A stretch of DNA of 64,000 bases, from positions 1,068,437 through 1,132,436 of the forward strand of contig NW_022985067.1 in NCBI RefSeq assembly GCF_010015585.1, read 5' to 3'. The notes beneath the pieces are model-generated. The model did not search any database, had not been told where the DNA came from, and saw nothing but the letters and a program-made list of their open reading frames with translations. This document shows positions 44,849-57,169 of this stretch, one piece after another (position 1 is the first letter of the stretch; every line of letters starts with the position of its first letter). The position numbers and the translations under genes were made by a program. This DNA is from Eremomyces bilateralis CBS 781.70. Lineage: Eukaryota > Ascomycota > Dothideomycetes > Eremomycetales > Eremomycetaceae.

Positions 44849-46776
44849 TCACAGGTACATCACACGATGTTCATCGATTGGCAGCAAGCTCTGCCGCTCC
44901 GCATCCGCATCCTCCTCCATCTGCTTCTCTCGGACATGTCGACCCTCGACAGCCGCAAATACCGTCAAGGCGCCCCCGATGATCGCTCCAGCGATGGTCA
45001 TACCGGCATTCACCGGAGTGGGATTGCCGCTCATAAGATCGAGGGTCAGGGCGTCCAGGCCGGATTGGGAGAAGTTGATGAGTCCGGAAAAGCAGATGAT
45101 GGCGCCGTAGATGCGGCCGAAGGTGGCGAAGCCGAAGACTTTGGTGGCGTAGTCGCTAGGAGTAAGTTGTCAGCTTTGTTCAAGAGAGAGGAGTGGTGGA
45201 TATGTCATTGTCAGGGGTTTACTTACGACACGGCGGAGTAATAGAACGGCCGAGCGATGACGAATAGAACCACGGTGATATAACCTGCCCAGATGAACGG
45301 CAGACAATTGACGACGCCGATAGCCGTGATAAGCACAACAATAACTCCAAGAACGGCCGGCACGCTAAGATGATTCAAGAGGACCGCAATAAAAGGCGTG
45401 GCGGCAACGCCGCCGATCGGGAGCGCGAAGTCGAAAAATACCGCAATCTGCCGCTCTCGGTCTTCGCCTACTAAAAACGAGTACTGGGAGTCCAGTGTCG
45501 CGATGAAGTAGTTCATCCGTAGCATCTGCAGCATCGTGAGGAGTAGGAGTCCGATAAACCATGGTGACAGCATCTGCCTATGCGCTGGCTGCCCGTGGAG
45601 CACGCCCCAAACTTCGCTAACGATCCGGCGTTCTTTTTCATATTCGGCCTTTTCGATCCGCTCGGCCTCGACTCCGACCAGCTCCTCCAGCTGACTAGCC
45701 CTCCTCTCCCTCCGCTTCGCTCGCTCCGCCCTTACCTGCCGCAGCTCCGCCCTACTCTCGATCTCGTCGTCCGAGTCATGAATATCCCGCATCGAATCCT
45801 GCGCCTTCTCGATCTTCTGCCGCAGCTCCGGCCCCGTATGGTAGCTCTTCGGCGGCATGACCAGGAACTCCAGGACCACGATCAGCACAGGAACCAGCGT
45901 ATACCCGAAGAAGAAATACGCCGGCGCAAACACCCGCGCGGACGCCTCGTACGCCAGCCGATAGAACAGAAACACCGCCGCCGACGCGTCGAAGCTGCCG
46001 GTCACAAGCGCCACGATGATACCGGAGTGCTTGGGGAAGGCGTACGCGAGCTGGAATGACGGGATGAAGATCGCGCTGCCACCAAGCGCGAGGAGGATGT
46101 TCGCGACGATGTAGCCGTCAAACGCGGGAATGGCGAAGGCGAGGCCCATCAATACGCTGCCGGCTGCCAGGAGGATGCTCCCGGCGACGTAGAGGACGCG
46201 GCGGCCATAGCGGTCGAGGATGGCGCCGATGGGGAGTGCGGAGACGTTGGTGGCGACGGAGGCGACGGTGAAGAATAGGTTTAACCTTGATGGTCGCCAT
46301 CAGATATTGCGTTCGACCGCTGAAGGTGGTGTGACATGACCTGCCCCTGAGATTCTTACCTAATATCTTGCTCAACGCACCCCGTACCGGTTTCACCCCC
46401 CTCATCATCTGTACACAGCTCTTGATACACGCCCTCGGCGATTAGTACCGGCTTCAATGCCGCAAAGCCAAAGACGATACCGGACGCCAGCCAGCACACA
46501 ACCACGGCAATTGATACTTGCACTATCGTTCATCACGTCAGTCCCAGGCCCTCTCCAATCCGTCGTCGACTCCCTCCTACCTAATCGTTTAAAAACCGGA
46601 ACTTTATACGCCGCTTCCCGACCCGTCGGAGGTGCCTCAGTCGACAGTAGAGGAAACGGGTCGAAGCTCAGAACGTGGCTTTGGACGCTCAGGCGGCGTT
46701 CCGGGGCGTCGAAAAGGGTATCGCCGATTTCGCGATCCACGCCCTCATTGGCCGTGACGTGTTGGGTTAAAGACAT
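44849..46776 (-). CDS. MFS transporter, Fmp42/SLC43-like
   Basis: Four exons, 46581-46776, 46360-46522, 45227-46285 and 44849-45155, encode 574 residues starting MSLTQHVTANEGVDREIGDT. Introns of 58, 74 and 71 bases have donors GTAGGA, GTAAGA and GTAAGT. About 12 membrane segments are visible, with the first VSIAVVVCWLASGIVFGFAA followed by LKPVLIAEGVY, and the MFS loop motif GAILDRYGRRVLYV between segments 2 and 3. A long charged loop, Glu/Arg-rich and probably coiled-coil, separates the two six-helix halves. The layout matches what I recall of the fungal Fmp42 family, related to the SLC43 amino-acid transporters; the substrate is unknown. A Cys/acidic extracellular loop (LCTDDEGGETGTGC) follows the first membrane segment. 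The tail is cytosolic and acidic. Confidence 0.85.
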
Positions 46777-47259
46777 CGACTTCGGGGCGGCCAATGGGAG
46801 AGGGGCACGGCTATAAAATGGCCGACATAATTTCGATTACGGCGAGGACAGTTGAGGAAGATAGGGATATTATAGGATTTGGTTCGTGGTGGTCATGCAT
46901 CGTTTCTTGTTTTTCTACTACTATCGCGATCTAGATCCTCTATGGACTAGAGTACAGTACGGTGGGCTCCTCGAGCTACGATGGGGACCCCTGGCCATTG
47001 CATCACCGTCAACATAAATTTCCTGCTTCGGACTCGGATCTCCCAAGACACAGAGCGCTTACGGTAATTGATGGACATCTGCAGCATCGGTTTCACAAGC
47101 ATTAATCCCTCACGGTGTGGTCTCATTCATGGTCAATTTGCGCTTATGTACATACAGTGGCTCAACTCATGTCAACGCAATTTGCTATCGAGCGCTCCTC
47201 GTCGAAGATCCAGATTATAGGGATACTTTCCTTCCTTGACTCGTTTCCGACTTCAGAAC
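46777..47259. other. Intergenic region, transporter promoter and aldehyde dehydrogenase 3' end
   Basis: About 480 bases; no gene seen. Confidence 0.5.
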
Positions 47260-48946
47260 TTAGCCGAACAACGCATCGGCCAGACGGATGCTCACCGTCT
47301 TGGTCTGCAGATAATTCTCCAACGCATCCTCGCCCAACTCGCGTCCGATGCCCGACTCCTTATACCCGCCGAACGGCAGCTGATGATGCAGCATGTTGTA
47401 CGCGTTGACCCAGACGGTGCCGGCCTTCAGGGAGTTGGCGACCTCGATGGCGGTGTTCAGATTGGTGGTGTGGACGGCGGCGGCAAGACCGTAGGTGGTA
47501 TTGTTGCCGAGGGCGATGACATCGGCCTTGGTCTTGAACTTGCTGATGGAGCACACCGGGCCGAAGATCTCCTCCTGCACGATCTTCATGTCGTCGGTGA
47601 CGTTGGAGAAGATGGTGGGTTCGATGAAGTAGCCTTTGTCGCCCTTGCGGGTACCGCCGATTTCGACCGTGGCGCCGGATTCTTTGCCGTGCTCGATGTA
47701 GCTGCGTGCTGTTAGCCAGGCACCCCGTTTTCGGGATCTATGAAACTTACCTCATGATACGGTCGTATTGTAGCTGCGAGACTTGCGGCCCCTGGAAGGT
47801 ATCCGCATGGAACGGATCGCCCACGACGTTCTTCGCCGCGCGCTCCTTGAACCGCTGCAGGAACTTCTCATAGATGCCCTCCTGCACGTAGATCCGCGAT
47901 CCCGCACAGCAACACTGTCCGTGATTGAAGTAGATCCCGAAGTTAACCCACGAGATGGCATTATCGATATCCGCGTCGTCGAACACGATGTTCGGGCTCT
48001 TCCCGCCCAGCTCGAGTGTCACCTTCTTCAAGTTCGAGTCCGCGGCGGCCTTCATGATCTGCCGTCCGACGACCGTCGAGCCGGTGAAGGCGACCTTGTC
48101 GATCTCCATGTGCGAGGAGATGGCGGCGCCGGCGACCTTGCCGAAGCCGGAGATGACGTTGATGACGCCGGGGGGGAAGCCGGCCTCCTTGATGAGTTCG
48201 GCGGCGACCAGGGCGGAGAGGGGGGTCTGTTCGGCGGTCTTGATGATCACCGTGTTGCCGGCGGCGACAGCAGGACCGATCTTCCAGCACCACATCAGGA
48301 TGGGGAAGTTCCACGGGATGATTTGCCCGCAGACACCGATCTGCTGGCTGTCAATTTCGAACTCAATTAGTCCAAATGAAAACCAAACTTACCGGCTCTT
48401 TCCTCACGTAATTGAACGTATCCGGCGTGGTATCCACGACCTTCCCCTCAATCTTATCCGCCCACCCGCCATAATATCTCAAGCACGCTGCCCCACCTGC
48501 CACATCGTTCTTCGCGATGCTGAACGCCTTCCCGTTATCCAGCGCCTCCACCGCCCCGAGCTTCTCAACGTTCGCCTCGAACAGATCCGCAAGCTTGCGA
48601 AGGTACTTTCCCCGCTGCTCGGGCGTTACGCGCCTCCATTCGCCATCGAACGCCGCGCGCGCCGCCTTGACGGCGATGTCGACATCTTTCTCAGTGGCTT
48701 CGTGCACGGAGCAGATGACGGATTCGTCGGACGGGTTGATGACATCGAAGGTCTTGCCGTCGACGCCTTTGACGAACTCGTTATTGATGAAGCTGGGATA
48801 CGGTCAGTTGGGGGTCTAAGGCAGTAGGTAAGCTGCTTGCGGGGTCGGGGGCTAGTGGCGACACCTGGTGTAGCTTGGTATACGTACAGGCCGGTAGGCT
48901 GGGTGTATTCACCCGTAGCGGGCGTCTTTAGCTGGACGGAAGTCAT
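47260..48946 (-). CDS. aldA: NAD(P)-dependent aldehyde dehydrogenase
   Basis: Four exons, 48888-48946, 48393-48792, 47751-48340 and 47260-47701, encode 496 residues. Introns of 95, 52 and 49 bases have donors GTACGT, GTAAGT and GTAAGT. The class 1/2 ALDH signatures are all there: PWNFP, the Rossmann motif [20 protein letters not shown] with Glu263 as general base, [12 protein letters not shown] with Cys297 as nucleophile, EEIFGPV and [14 protein letters not shown]. There is no mitochondrial presequence, so it is probably the cytosolic AldA-type enzyme that oxidises acetaldehyde to acetate during growth on ethanol. Its promoter was not searched for AlcR sites in detail. Confidence 0.95.
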
Positions 48947-50317
48947 TTTCACGGTTGGATGAAGACAATGGTATCAGGTGGTGAATTCAGCAATGTTCGA
49001 TCAAGAATCAAGAATCAAGAAAGTAGAGAGGGGAAGGGGAAATTCCATCCGTATCCGCTATTGCGGGGCGTGTGGACGGGTTTTTGCCCTTAGCAGGATC
49101 GTTTGTTTTGGCATGACGTGAGGAGGTTAGGGGCGACGGCCGACGACTGAGAAATCAGTGGGACCGACGCAGTGTCTACGCTGGTGAAACCCTTATTTTC
49201 ATATCTGGTAAGTAGTAACTAGTAACTGCTCATGGCCAGTTGCCACTATTATTACTGTCACAGCAAAAGGTCGACACGATTACTACGGTAGCTGCTGGCG
49301 GTGATGATTGATGGCTGCAGTCGTTCGGTCTGATGGAAGCCCGGCAATAGATGTGATAATAGCGTTTACTCCGTTCAGTTGTGCCCCTTCACTCCTTGCA
49401 ACCAGTAAACATCATGATTAGTATTAGGATGACATTTATGAACGGTCCATTTCCTCCTTCAGGATCAACCCCGCAGATGAGTGGCGTTCAGGCGCGTCAA
49501 AACATCCCGTCCCCCGCCTTGTGCGCGCATGGTATGACGAACCAATGCCATTGCTCCTCTTCATCCGCTGGTACCGTTCACGTTGCATTTCCGTCCGCCT
49601 GGGCAGCCTATCGAATTGTGGGATTGGGTCGATCTTGCCCTGATCACGTTGCCGATTGACTGAGAACCGGTTTTGTGTATTACAGGTGCGGGGGGATTTC
49701 TTCGTGTCGAGATTCGAGAATATTCCAGGCCCGCATTGGAGATGCTATTGCTTTAGGTGGTTAGTTGCAAGGAGCGGCGGTTAGATAAGGGTTTAGATCA
49801 GCATCAGCTTTAGCTTCGGGGACGTCGGCGCCGAAGGTGCGATGGCTTCGGCCGAGTGGGTTACCAGGACCGAATGGCGACATGCATCTCACTCGGTCGA
49901 TCGGAGGAGCTCGTCTGGATAGAGGGGACGAGTGACTTCTGCCTGTGGAAGGGGGTGGAAGCGGTTCAAGTCATATTGAAGGGGCATACGGATCTACGAG
50001 GGGCCGGAAACAGCTGCAAGTTGTCGCGATGAAGGGAGCACGATTTCAGCAAACACAAGTTGAGACTATGAATCCTCTGAATTCCGATATCTGTTGGAAC
50101 GAACAATCAATCAGATGCGCAATATGAGTTCCGATCCCCGCCCTCATCCCGTCTGTCTCAGCACCCAGCTGCCGAACGAACATTCTCGTTCCCTAATGCG
50201 ATGAATCAAATCAATCAATGCCTATTCTGATGCCCCGTCAACTCCTGCCATCGGTTTCCGATGTGTATGTGGTATTTCGATCGAAGGAAGTAGAGTTCGA
50301 TCCGGTGTCGTGTGCGT
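48947..50317. other. Intergenic region, aldehyde dehydrogenase promoter
   Basis: About 1.37 kb without supported genes between the ALDH start and the Yra1 stop. Confidence 0.5.
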
Positions 50318-52136
50318 TCACATGATTTCATCGGTCATGCCCGTGTCGCCCCCGCTGGCGGGTTGGACCGCGCCGTTGGCCATGTTGGTGTCGGCGCTGG
50401 CGTCGAAGTAGTCGGCCATTTCGGCGTCGAGCTCGTCAGCCGTCTTGGACTTGGGTCGTCCAGCATTGCGGCCGCGGCTAGTCTTCTTGCCCTTGGCAGC
50501 CTTGTTGGCGGTCGCGGGCTTGGGAGTGGGCTTTGCGCCGGGTTTTCCGCTAGACGGACGTTAGTAACAGCTAAGATGTGATGGTCTGGCAGAACTTACG
50601 AAGCGCGCTCCGCGAGGGTCTTCGGGGCAGCGGGAGATGGGATGGACTTGGGAGAGAGGAGAACCTCAATCTATAACTTGTTAGTTGATGCAGAGCAAGC
50701 GAGTCGAATCCTCACGAACCCTGATCGGCTTCCCGTCAATGCGGAGACCGTCGAGTTCCTTCGCAGCCTTGGCAGCGGTCTCCTCGTGTCGGAAGATAAT
50801 GGTGGCGGTGCCACGGCTCTTGCCATCAGCGCCATAGGCGATAGTAACCCTCTTGGTTGGTCCAGCCTTCTTTCCAAAGAATTCCTATTACGTTGAAAAA
50901 CACGGGTTAGCCGAAGGTATGCAAGTCGTCGGAATGGATGGTATCCGCATCGAATCCATCGAGTATGTTGGTCCTCATTCGCTCCAAAAAATCTCCACCC
51001 AGAAGCATCAAGTCAAGCAGCGAGCAGTACAGCGAGCCAGCAGTGATTGTTAGCAGAAAGATCCAGAAGGAAATGTCCGTGCAACCACATAAAGGAAATC
51101 CCACAGCACATCCAACCAAGGAGTGCTAAAATATAACCCAAATCCCCCTAAGTGCGCAACAGCATGATACCAAGGGTAGGAAGCTTGGAAACTTTTGGAG
51201 CAGGAGGTCGACGCCCGCATCAACATCCCATGAGACCTGCTCAACGACCGAATAGTCAAGGAAACCGGCCTTCCCATCGTGCATAACCATATTCACAGCT
51301 GGTCGGAAATGGAACGGTCGTGAGATGTGGAAACTTGCAGCGATTGCCGTCCGAGGATAGGAAATATCGAAGCCATCAAAGGAATGCTGCTTGGAAGTTC
51401 ACTGCTGGTTCGCTGCGTATGCCGAAATGCCAAATGAGTGCCAACATGCCATGCCTCTGCCTCGCTCTCTTTGGTTGTGTCCATCTCAAGGCTGACTGCT
51501 TGCCAGGCAGGTGCCATAAAGAGAATGATCCAGCAAGCCAAGATTGCCATGCCCTATCAACACTGCCATGCCAAAGTTCTTCCATGGTTCAGAATGTCAC
51601 AACCGAACGATGGAAAGAGACCCGTTTCTGAGTCCTAAGGCTGGGGAATGCGGCGATGGTCTTTGCTTTGCGTCATGCCTATGATAGGCGAGCTAAAGCG
51701 TGTGATCTTCCACACGAGAGGGGCTTTGTGAGGGCTTATAAGACGTCCAGTAGTGTCATCCTCAGGAAGGTGAAGGAAACTCGATCGACTGCGAAAACCG
51801 CAATGTGGGGTCCGCCATCCACACTATTCAACGTACCTCGATCTGCTTCTCCTCGACGTCGCGAGGCTATGACATGTTAGTGATGATCCGAGTAGAACCA
51901 GTGTGATAGTGGCCACTTACGAGATTGCTCACAAGAATCTTGCTTCCATGAGCAGACCCAGTGAGAGAGACAATAGCCTTCTCGGCCGCTTTGGCAGCCT
52001 TGGTCTTCTTCGTGACGCCGCCAACGGGGGCGGGCTTGGCCTTGACGGCGGCGCGGCGAACCGGTCGGCGCTGACGAGTCTGGTTGCGCTTCTCGGTGAG
52101 GATGTCCCCAAGAGATTTCTCGAGCTGGTTGGACAT
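50318..52136 (-). CDS. yra1: mRNA export adaptor Yra1/ALYREF
   Basis: Five exons, 51921-52136, 51837-51866, 50720-50884, 50600-50670 and 50318-50549, encode 237 residues starting MSNQLEKSLGDILTEKRNQT. One RRM is split over exons 1-3: KILVSNL (RNP2), PRDVEEKQIEEFFGKKAG, and GKSRGTATIIFRHEETA (RNP1). The N-terminal arm is basic, the C-terminal half Lys/Arg/Gly-rich, and the end holds the conserved helix ELDAEMADYF, a docking motif for Mex67 and Sub2. It loads the export receptor on spliced mRNA. Exon 2 is only 30 bases. The intron after it, 50885-51836, is 952 bases, against 49-54 bases for the others; it has donor GTACGT, a GGCTAAC branch site and acceptor ATAG. The gene is divergent from vps11. 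Confidence 0.93.
50885..51836 (-). promoter_or_regulatory. Very large intron of yra1
   Basis: A 952-base intron interrupts the RRM coding region. Donor, branch and acceptor are normal fungal signals, and both flanking exons keep frame, but the length is about 15-20 times that of neighbouring introns. Retention would add stops at once. In budding yeast the YRA1 intron is also exceptionally large and is used for autoregulation through inefficient splicing and cytoplasmic decay; a similar role is inferred here. Confidence 0.7.
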
Positions 52137-52921
52137 GATGTCGATGATGATGATGTGTTTCGATGTATTAGATGGTGGCAAAAGTGGATGGTTGGCTCCC
52201 TGATTCGTGATCGGAGCCTTGAGAGATGAAACCTTGCGAAGGGAGGCGGAGAGTAGAAAGAATGAGACGCTTCTCTTCAAGATGAGGAAGAGATTGATTG
52301 ACGGCGGTATGAGCGTTGGATGGTTTGGAGGGGGTTTCTGAAATGTAAAACACGTCGATCGATCGGGAAAGCTAAAGGCGCGTTTGTTGATGACGATTCG
52401 GCTTGGCAAGCCTGATTATTACAAGTTGGACGTTGGAAATTGGAAAGTGGAAAGCGCGGTTATGCGGTGTTCTTTAGTTGGATGGGAAAGTAAAGTTGAT
52501 GGAAGAAAGTAAAATCAAGTGGGTGGTTGAAGTGGGATGGATTGGAGAAGGTGAACTGATGATGAAAGGAAAGGAGAGAGAGGGAAAGAGTCGGAGAACG
52601 AAAGGGAAGGGATGATTCATAGGGCATGAGGCATCAAGGCTGTGCATGAATGTTGTTGCCTTTTGTTGCCTTTTGTTGCCTAGTGTTGCCTTGTGTTTTT
52701 GTACCGGTAGGGGTGTTTAACACGTGTCGTTGTATCACGGCTAAACACAGGTAATCACCCACACCTCGACGCTTCAAGCTCAAGCAGCTCTATGGAATCA
52801 GGATCATGTTGATTGAAGCCTATTGTCCCCATTATCTTCAAATGATCAAGTCGTTCTTAGTCCTAGTCAAGATGGTTATGGGATGACGGACTTCTACTCG
52901 ATCGCATTGTCATAGAGCACG
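52137..52921. promoter_or_regulatory. Divergent promoter region, yra1 and vps11
   Basis: About 785 bases between two divergent starts. The side next to yra1 is purine-rich on the plus strand, giving a pyrimidine-rich yra1 leader. A four-copy 10-base repeat lies near the middle. Confidence 0.55.
52651..52690 (+). repeat. Four tandem copies of a 10-base unit
   Basis: Unit TTTTGTTGCC, with the first and last copies varying by two or three bases. The unit length equals about one DNA helical turn and the array sits in the yra1-vps11 divergent promoter. Confidence 0.7.
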
Positions 52922-55900
52922 ATGGCGCTAACGTCGGTTGGTCAAGTTCCTCCTCAAGCCGTTGCGCTCTCTCTAACGAAGCTCTTATAGTGGAAGTCCT
53001 TCAAGTTCTTCGAGGTTTCTGAGGTCAAACTACCGGAAAGCGAGAGGACCTTACTCTCTGATGTATGTCTGACCTAAACATATGGTGATACAGCCACTTA
53101 CTAGTCCTCCAGCAAGGCGGCATCACCTGCGTCACCACCGGATCCGACAATGTCTTCTTCGGAAGCTCCGATGGCGTCGTTCGCATTCTATCCCAGGCGT
53201 TTAAAGTTGCCCGGTCATTCAAAGCCTACGATTCCACGGCCATAACGCACATGAAACAGGTCCAGGGGACCGCATTACTGGTCACGATTGCGGAGGATCT
53301 GTCAACCGATCCCGTGCTGAAGTTGTGGGCTCTGGACAAGATTGACAAAAGGACGGGAGCGCCAAGGTGCCAGACGACGATACATATACGGAATGGTGGA
53401 AAGAGGTTCCCAATATCTGCTTTCGACGCCCTCGAAGATCTCTCTCAACTCGCGGTCGGGTTCGCTAATGGGGCAGTGACGGTTGTACGGGGGAATCTGA
53501 TCCACGACTTGGGAAACAGCCAAAGAACCGTCTTCGAATCGGAGGAGCCGATCACGGGCATTGAGTTCCGCGTAGGAAATGCGATCACGCTTTGTATATC
53601 CACCACCTCAAGAATATCGATGCTAGCGATTTCCGGGAAAGGACAAGGTCAACCCGCACGAACTCTGGACGAATCCGGATGCGGAGTAGGGTGTCTGGCC
53701 CTGGACCCAAACACAAGAGAGCTGGTTGTTGCGAGGGAGGATGCGATACACTACTACGGTCCAAGAGGTCGAGGACCTTCGTTCGCATACGAATGCCCGA
53801 AGAAATCGGTCCACATACATAACGACTATGTTGTCATCGTCTCCCCTCCACAGTCGAATACACTACCCAGGTCAGCGCCAATGCGGACGTTTGGTGGCAC
53901 TGCAGCAGACGACCTCTTCAGTACTTCAAACTTCACGATCTTGAATACCGATTTGAAATTTATAGCGCACCAGGAGTCCCTACGTGCCGAAGTGAAGGCC
54001 GTCTTCATGGAGTGGAATGACATATTCGTGTTGACAACAGATGGAAAGGTATGCAACATGTCAATTCCGTATGCCCCTTTTCTAATTGCAGTAGCTTTAT
54101 CGGTACCACGAGAAGTCGCTGCAGCAGAAGCTAGAGCTCCTTTATCAGCGAAACCTCTATGTCCTTGCCATCAACCTGGTGCAAAAGCTAGGGGTGGATC
54201 GTTCCCAACAGAATGTCATATATCGCAAATACGGTGACTATTTATACCAGCGACAGGACTACGACACAGCCATGCAGCAATACCTGAAAGCGATTGACAA
54301 CACCGAGCCATCACAGGTGATTCGCAAGGTAATTCCCCGAACCGAAACCTTTACATAATCGTGCTAACAACCACAGTTTCTGGACACCCAACGGATCCAC
54401 AACCTCATAGATTACTTAGAGGAGTTGCATGAGCACCACAGAGCCACGGCCGACCACACGACCTTACTCCTGAACTGCTATGCAAAATTGAAAGATGTTG
54501 AGAAACTCGAGGAGTTCATCAAATCTCCCGGAGACCTGAAATTCGATTTGGATACCGCTATCGCAATGTGTAGACAGGGTGGATACTTCGACCAAGCAGC
54601 CTACCTTGCACGCAAGCACGAAGAACATGAGCTGGTCGTGGACATTTTGATAGAAGATTCAAAACGATATGCGGAAGCAATTGCATATATCTGGCGGCTT
54701 GAGCCGGAAACTGTAAGCTGGTACCCTTTTTTTCTTTTGAGAGCTCAGGACTGACATTCAGGAAGGCGTTCAAGAATTTCATGAGGTTTGCCACGGTCTT
54801 GCTTGAGAATTGTCCTCAAGACACTACAAAGCTCTTCCTCGACTATTACACTGGCCAGTACAAGCCCAAGAAGGATGCGGTCGTGGTAACCAATAACCCC
54901 ACTCCCACAAGTTACGGTCTCGCCACGACTGCCACAACCGCTGTCCAGAATCTGGCTGCTCTTCTGCCACTCCCTTATATGAATACTAGCACCGTCCAAA
55001 GTCCTAGCTCAGCCAGCGACCAACAAACCACGGTGAGCCAGGCTCACATTGTGGAGACGAACGCAGATGATCCCCCAGCGGACTATGATATCCCTAAGCC
55101 ACGATCGGCTTTCCCGGCTTTCGTCGACCACCCGGAACAGTTTGTCGTTTTCTTGGAGGCGTGCGTTAAGAGCGACGATGTCAAGGACGAAGACCGAGTG
55201 GATCTATATACGACGTTGTTCGAGATGTACCTCCACAAGGCGAGCTCCTTGAGAGGGGACGATAAGAAAGCCTGGGAAGACAAGGCCCGAGAACTGGTGG
55301 ACGACAAGAAGGTTTGTTCAGTATTGTTGACCAGTGACCATTTTTCTAATACCTGTTATAGATCCCCATGGAAACCTCCAATGTCCTTCTGCTTTCCGAC
55401 CTTGAAAATTTTAAAGAAGGGAGTACCCTTGTCCGAGAGCAAGAAGGCCTCTATTTCGACATCTTCCGCTCGTACACGCGGGCCAAAGACACCGCCGGCG
55501 CAATCAAAGCGCTCCGAAAATACGGTCCCGAAGAGCCGCAGCTCTATCCCGCCGCGCTCCAGTACTTCACATCTAGCGAAGCGATCATGCACGAAGCCGG
55601 CGCCGAGTTCGAAACCGTGCTAAACAAGATCGATGACGACGGCCTAATGGCCCCGCTCCAAGTCATCCAGACCCTCAGCACCAACGGCATCGCCACCATG
55701 GGCATGATCAAGAAATACCTCAGCAAGTCCATCGACCGCGAACAGCAGGAGATCACCAGCAACCGACGCCTCATCCACTCGTTCCGCGCGGACACCGAGA
55801 CGAAGCGCGGCGAAATCGAGGAGCTAACAAACAACCCCGCGACCTTCAAAGTCACCCGCTGCTCCATCTGCGGCGGGACGCTCGACCTGCCCGCTGTGCA

Positions 55901-56147
55901 CTTCATGTGCAAGCACTCGTTCCATAAGCGTTGCCTAAACATCCAGGACGACGCGGAGGAGCAGAAGGTCGAGTGCCCGGTGTGCGCGCCGCAGAACGCG
56001 ACCGTAAGAGCAATTCGGAAGGCGCAGGAGGAGAGCGCGGATCGGCATGATATGTTCTTGGATGCGTTGGCAAGGAGCAGGAACAAGTTTGAGGTTATCA
56101 CGGAGTGGTATGGGAGGGGGGTCATGTCGGCGCCGACGCCTGAGTAG
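52922..56147 (+). CDS. vps11: Vps11/Pep5, HOPS and CORVET tethering subunit
   Basis: Seven exons, 52922-52936, 52991-53062, 53113-54048, 54095-54328, 54377-54712, 54766-55311 and 55362-56147, encode 974 residues; all introns are 46-54 bases and phase 0. Exon 1 is 15 bases (MALTS), joined to WKSFKFFEVSEVKLPE, the conserved family start. An N-terminal beta-propeller (ITCVTTGSDNVFFGSSDGVV) is followed by an alpha-solenoid with clathrin-repeat-like helices (LYVLAINLVQKLGVD, YLARKHEEHELVVDILIED, DTTKLFLDYYTGQYKPKKD). A C-terminal RING-H2 finger spans about residues 880-921 (CSICGG, HFMCKHSFHKRC, CPVC). Vps11 is a core scaffold of the HOPS and CORVET complexes in vacuole and endosome fusion. A Ser/Thr-rich insertion lies after the clathrin-like repeat. 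Confidence 0.95.
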
Positions 56148-57169
56148 CGAACTTTGGGGGTGGACGTTTAAGTGGCTCCGGTTGCCAAACCTGTCGCTAA
56201 ATATGTAGAGAGAATCAATGATACCCCATGAATAAAGACTCCTATCCAGGCCACGCCACTCCTCCTTTTAGCGCTTGAACTATCTCCTGTGTAAAATCGC
56301 GTACAGTACCTTTAAGGGGGTCGATAGCGATAATTGCAAACGACGTCGACGTGCCTTCCTCAATGACATAGTCTCAATAGCCGATTGACAGTGATATCTC
56401 AATCTTTTGGAGATACTGTCGACAAATCAAAATTGTACAATTCTGTCAAGCATTCCCTACGTTAAGTCTCTTTGAATTCCTGCAAGCCCCCTTAAGATAC
56501 CTATTTGCACGCACAACCTTACCCTCGTCTCACAATAAAACGCACTTACTTCTGCTCCTTCATTCCCTCAAACAAATCTCGTCTCAACCGTCCCAAAACA
56601 AAAACATACGACAGCGAACATTCCCATGTGGTCACCCACCATAGTACTGCTTCGCCTCGGACCAGCTTATGTACGGCAGATCGGACGGGATGCCCAGGTT
56701 TCTGGTCGATGTGGCCGTATGTACTTGGAGTTGAGGTGAATAAGTTTATATACGTGGTGACAATGGCTTTCTCCGGCCATAGGGTTACCATATGGAAAGG
56801 AAGCCCAAAAAGGAAGCCGAGGATTGGGTCGGACGGTTCGGAATCCTGTGGGGATCCGATATGGACGTTACGGGCCCGTTCTCTGCTTTGTGACTTGGGA
56901 GGCGAGTTGGAATATTTGGGATACCCACCGCTAAACCCCGATGGAGTAATTCATAGTTTGTGTTTGTTTACATACGTGCCGTGTCCGATGGTCGACAGGG
57001 CGAGGGACATTCAGCTATCGTCACGAGTGGATCCTTTAGCTCCTACTGTATGCAGCGGGTGATCTGTAGCCTTGATGCGACTCCTAGAAGGGCGATGGCA
57101 ATTAGGTAAAATAAGAAAGTATTCACTGGATGGGATCTGCCTGACTTAATAGTTCATCTTGGTCCCCCC
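56148..57169. other. Intergenic region
   Basis: About 1 kb after vps11. A minus-strand stretch near 56640-56730 reads as a protein-like fragment (IPSDLPYISWSEAKQYYGG) but could not be extended into a gene; otherwise nothing is supported. Confidence 0.4.

Noticed and set aside
47783-48827. Long plus-strand frames opposite the aldehyde dehydrogenase
   Set aside because: Antisense shadows of a strongly conserved coding region with high GC in third positions.
56505-57062. 185-codon plus-strand frame after vps11 and a protein-like minus-strand fragment within it
   Set aside because: The plus frame lacks an ATG; the minus fragment is short and I could not find exons on either side that extend it.
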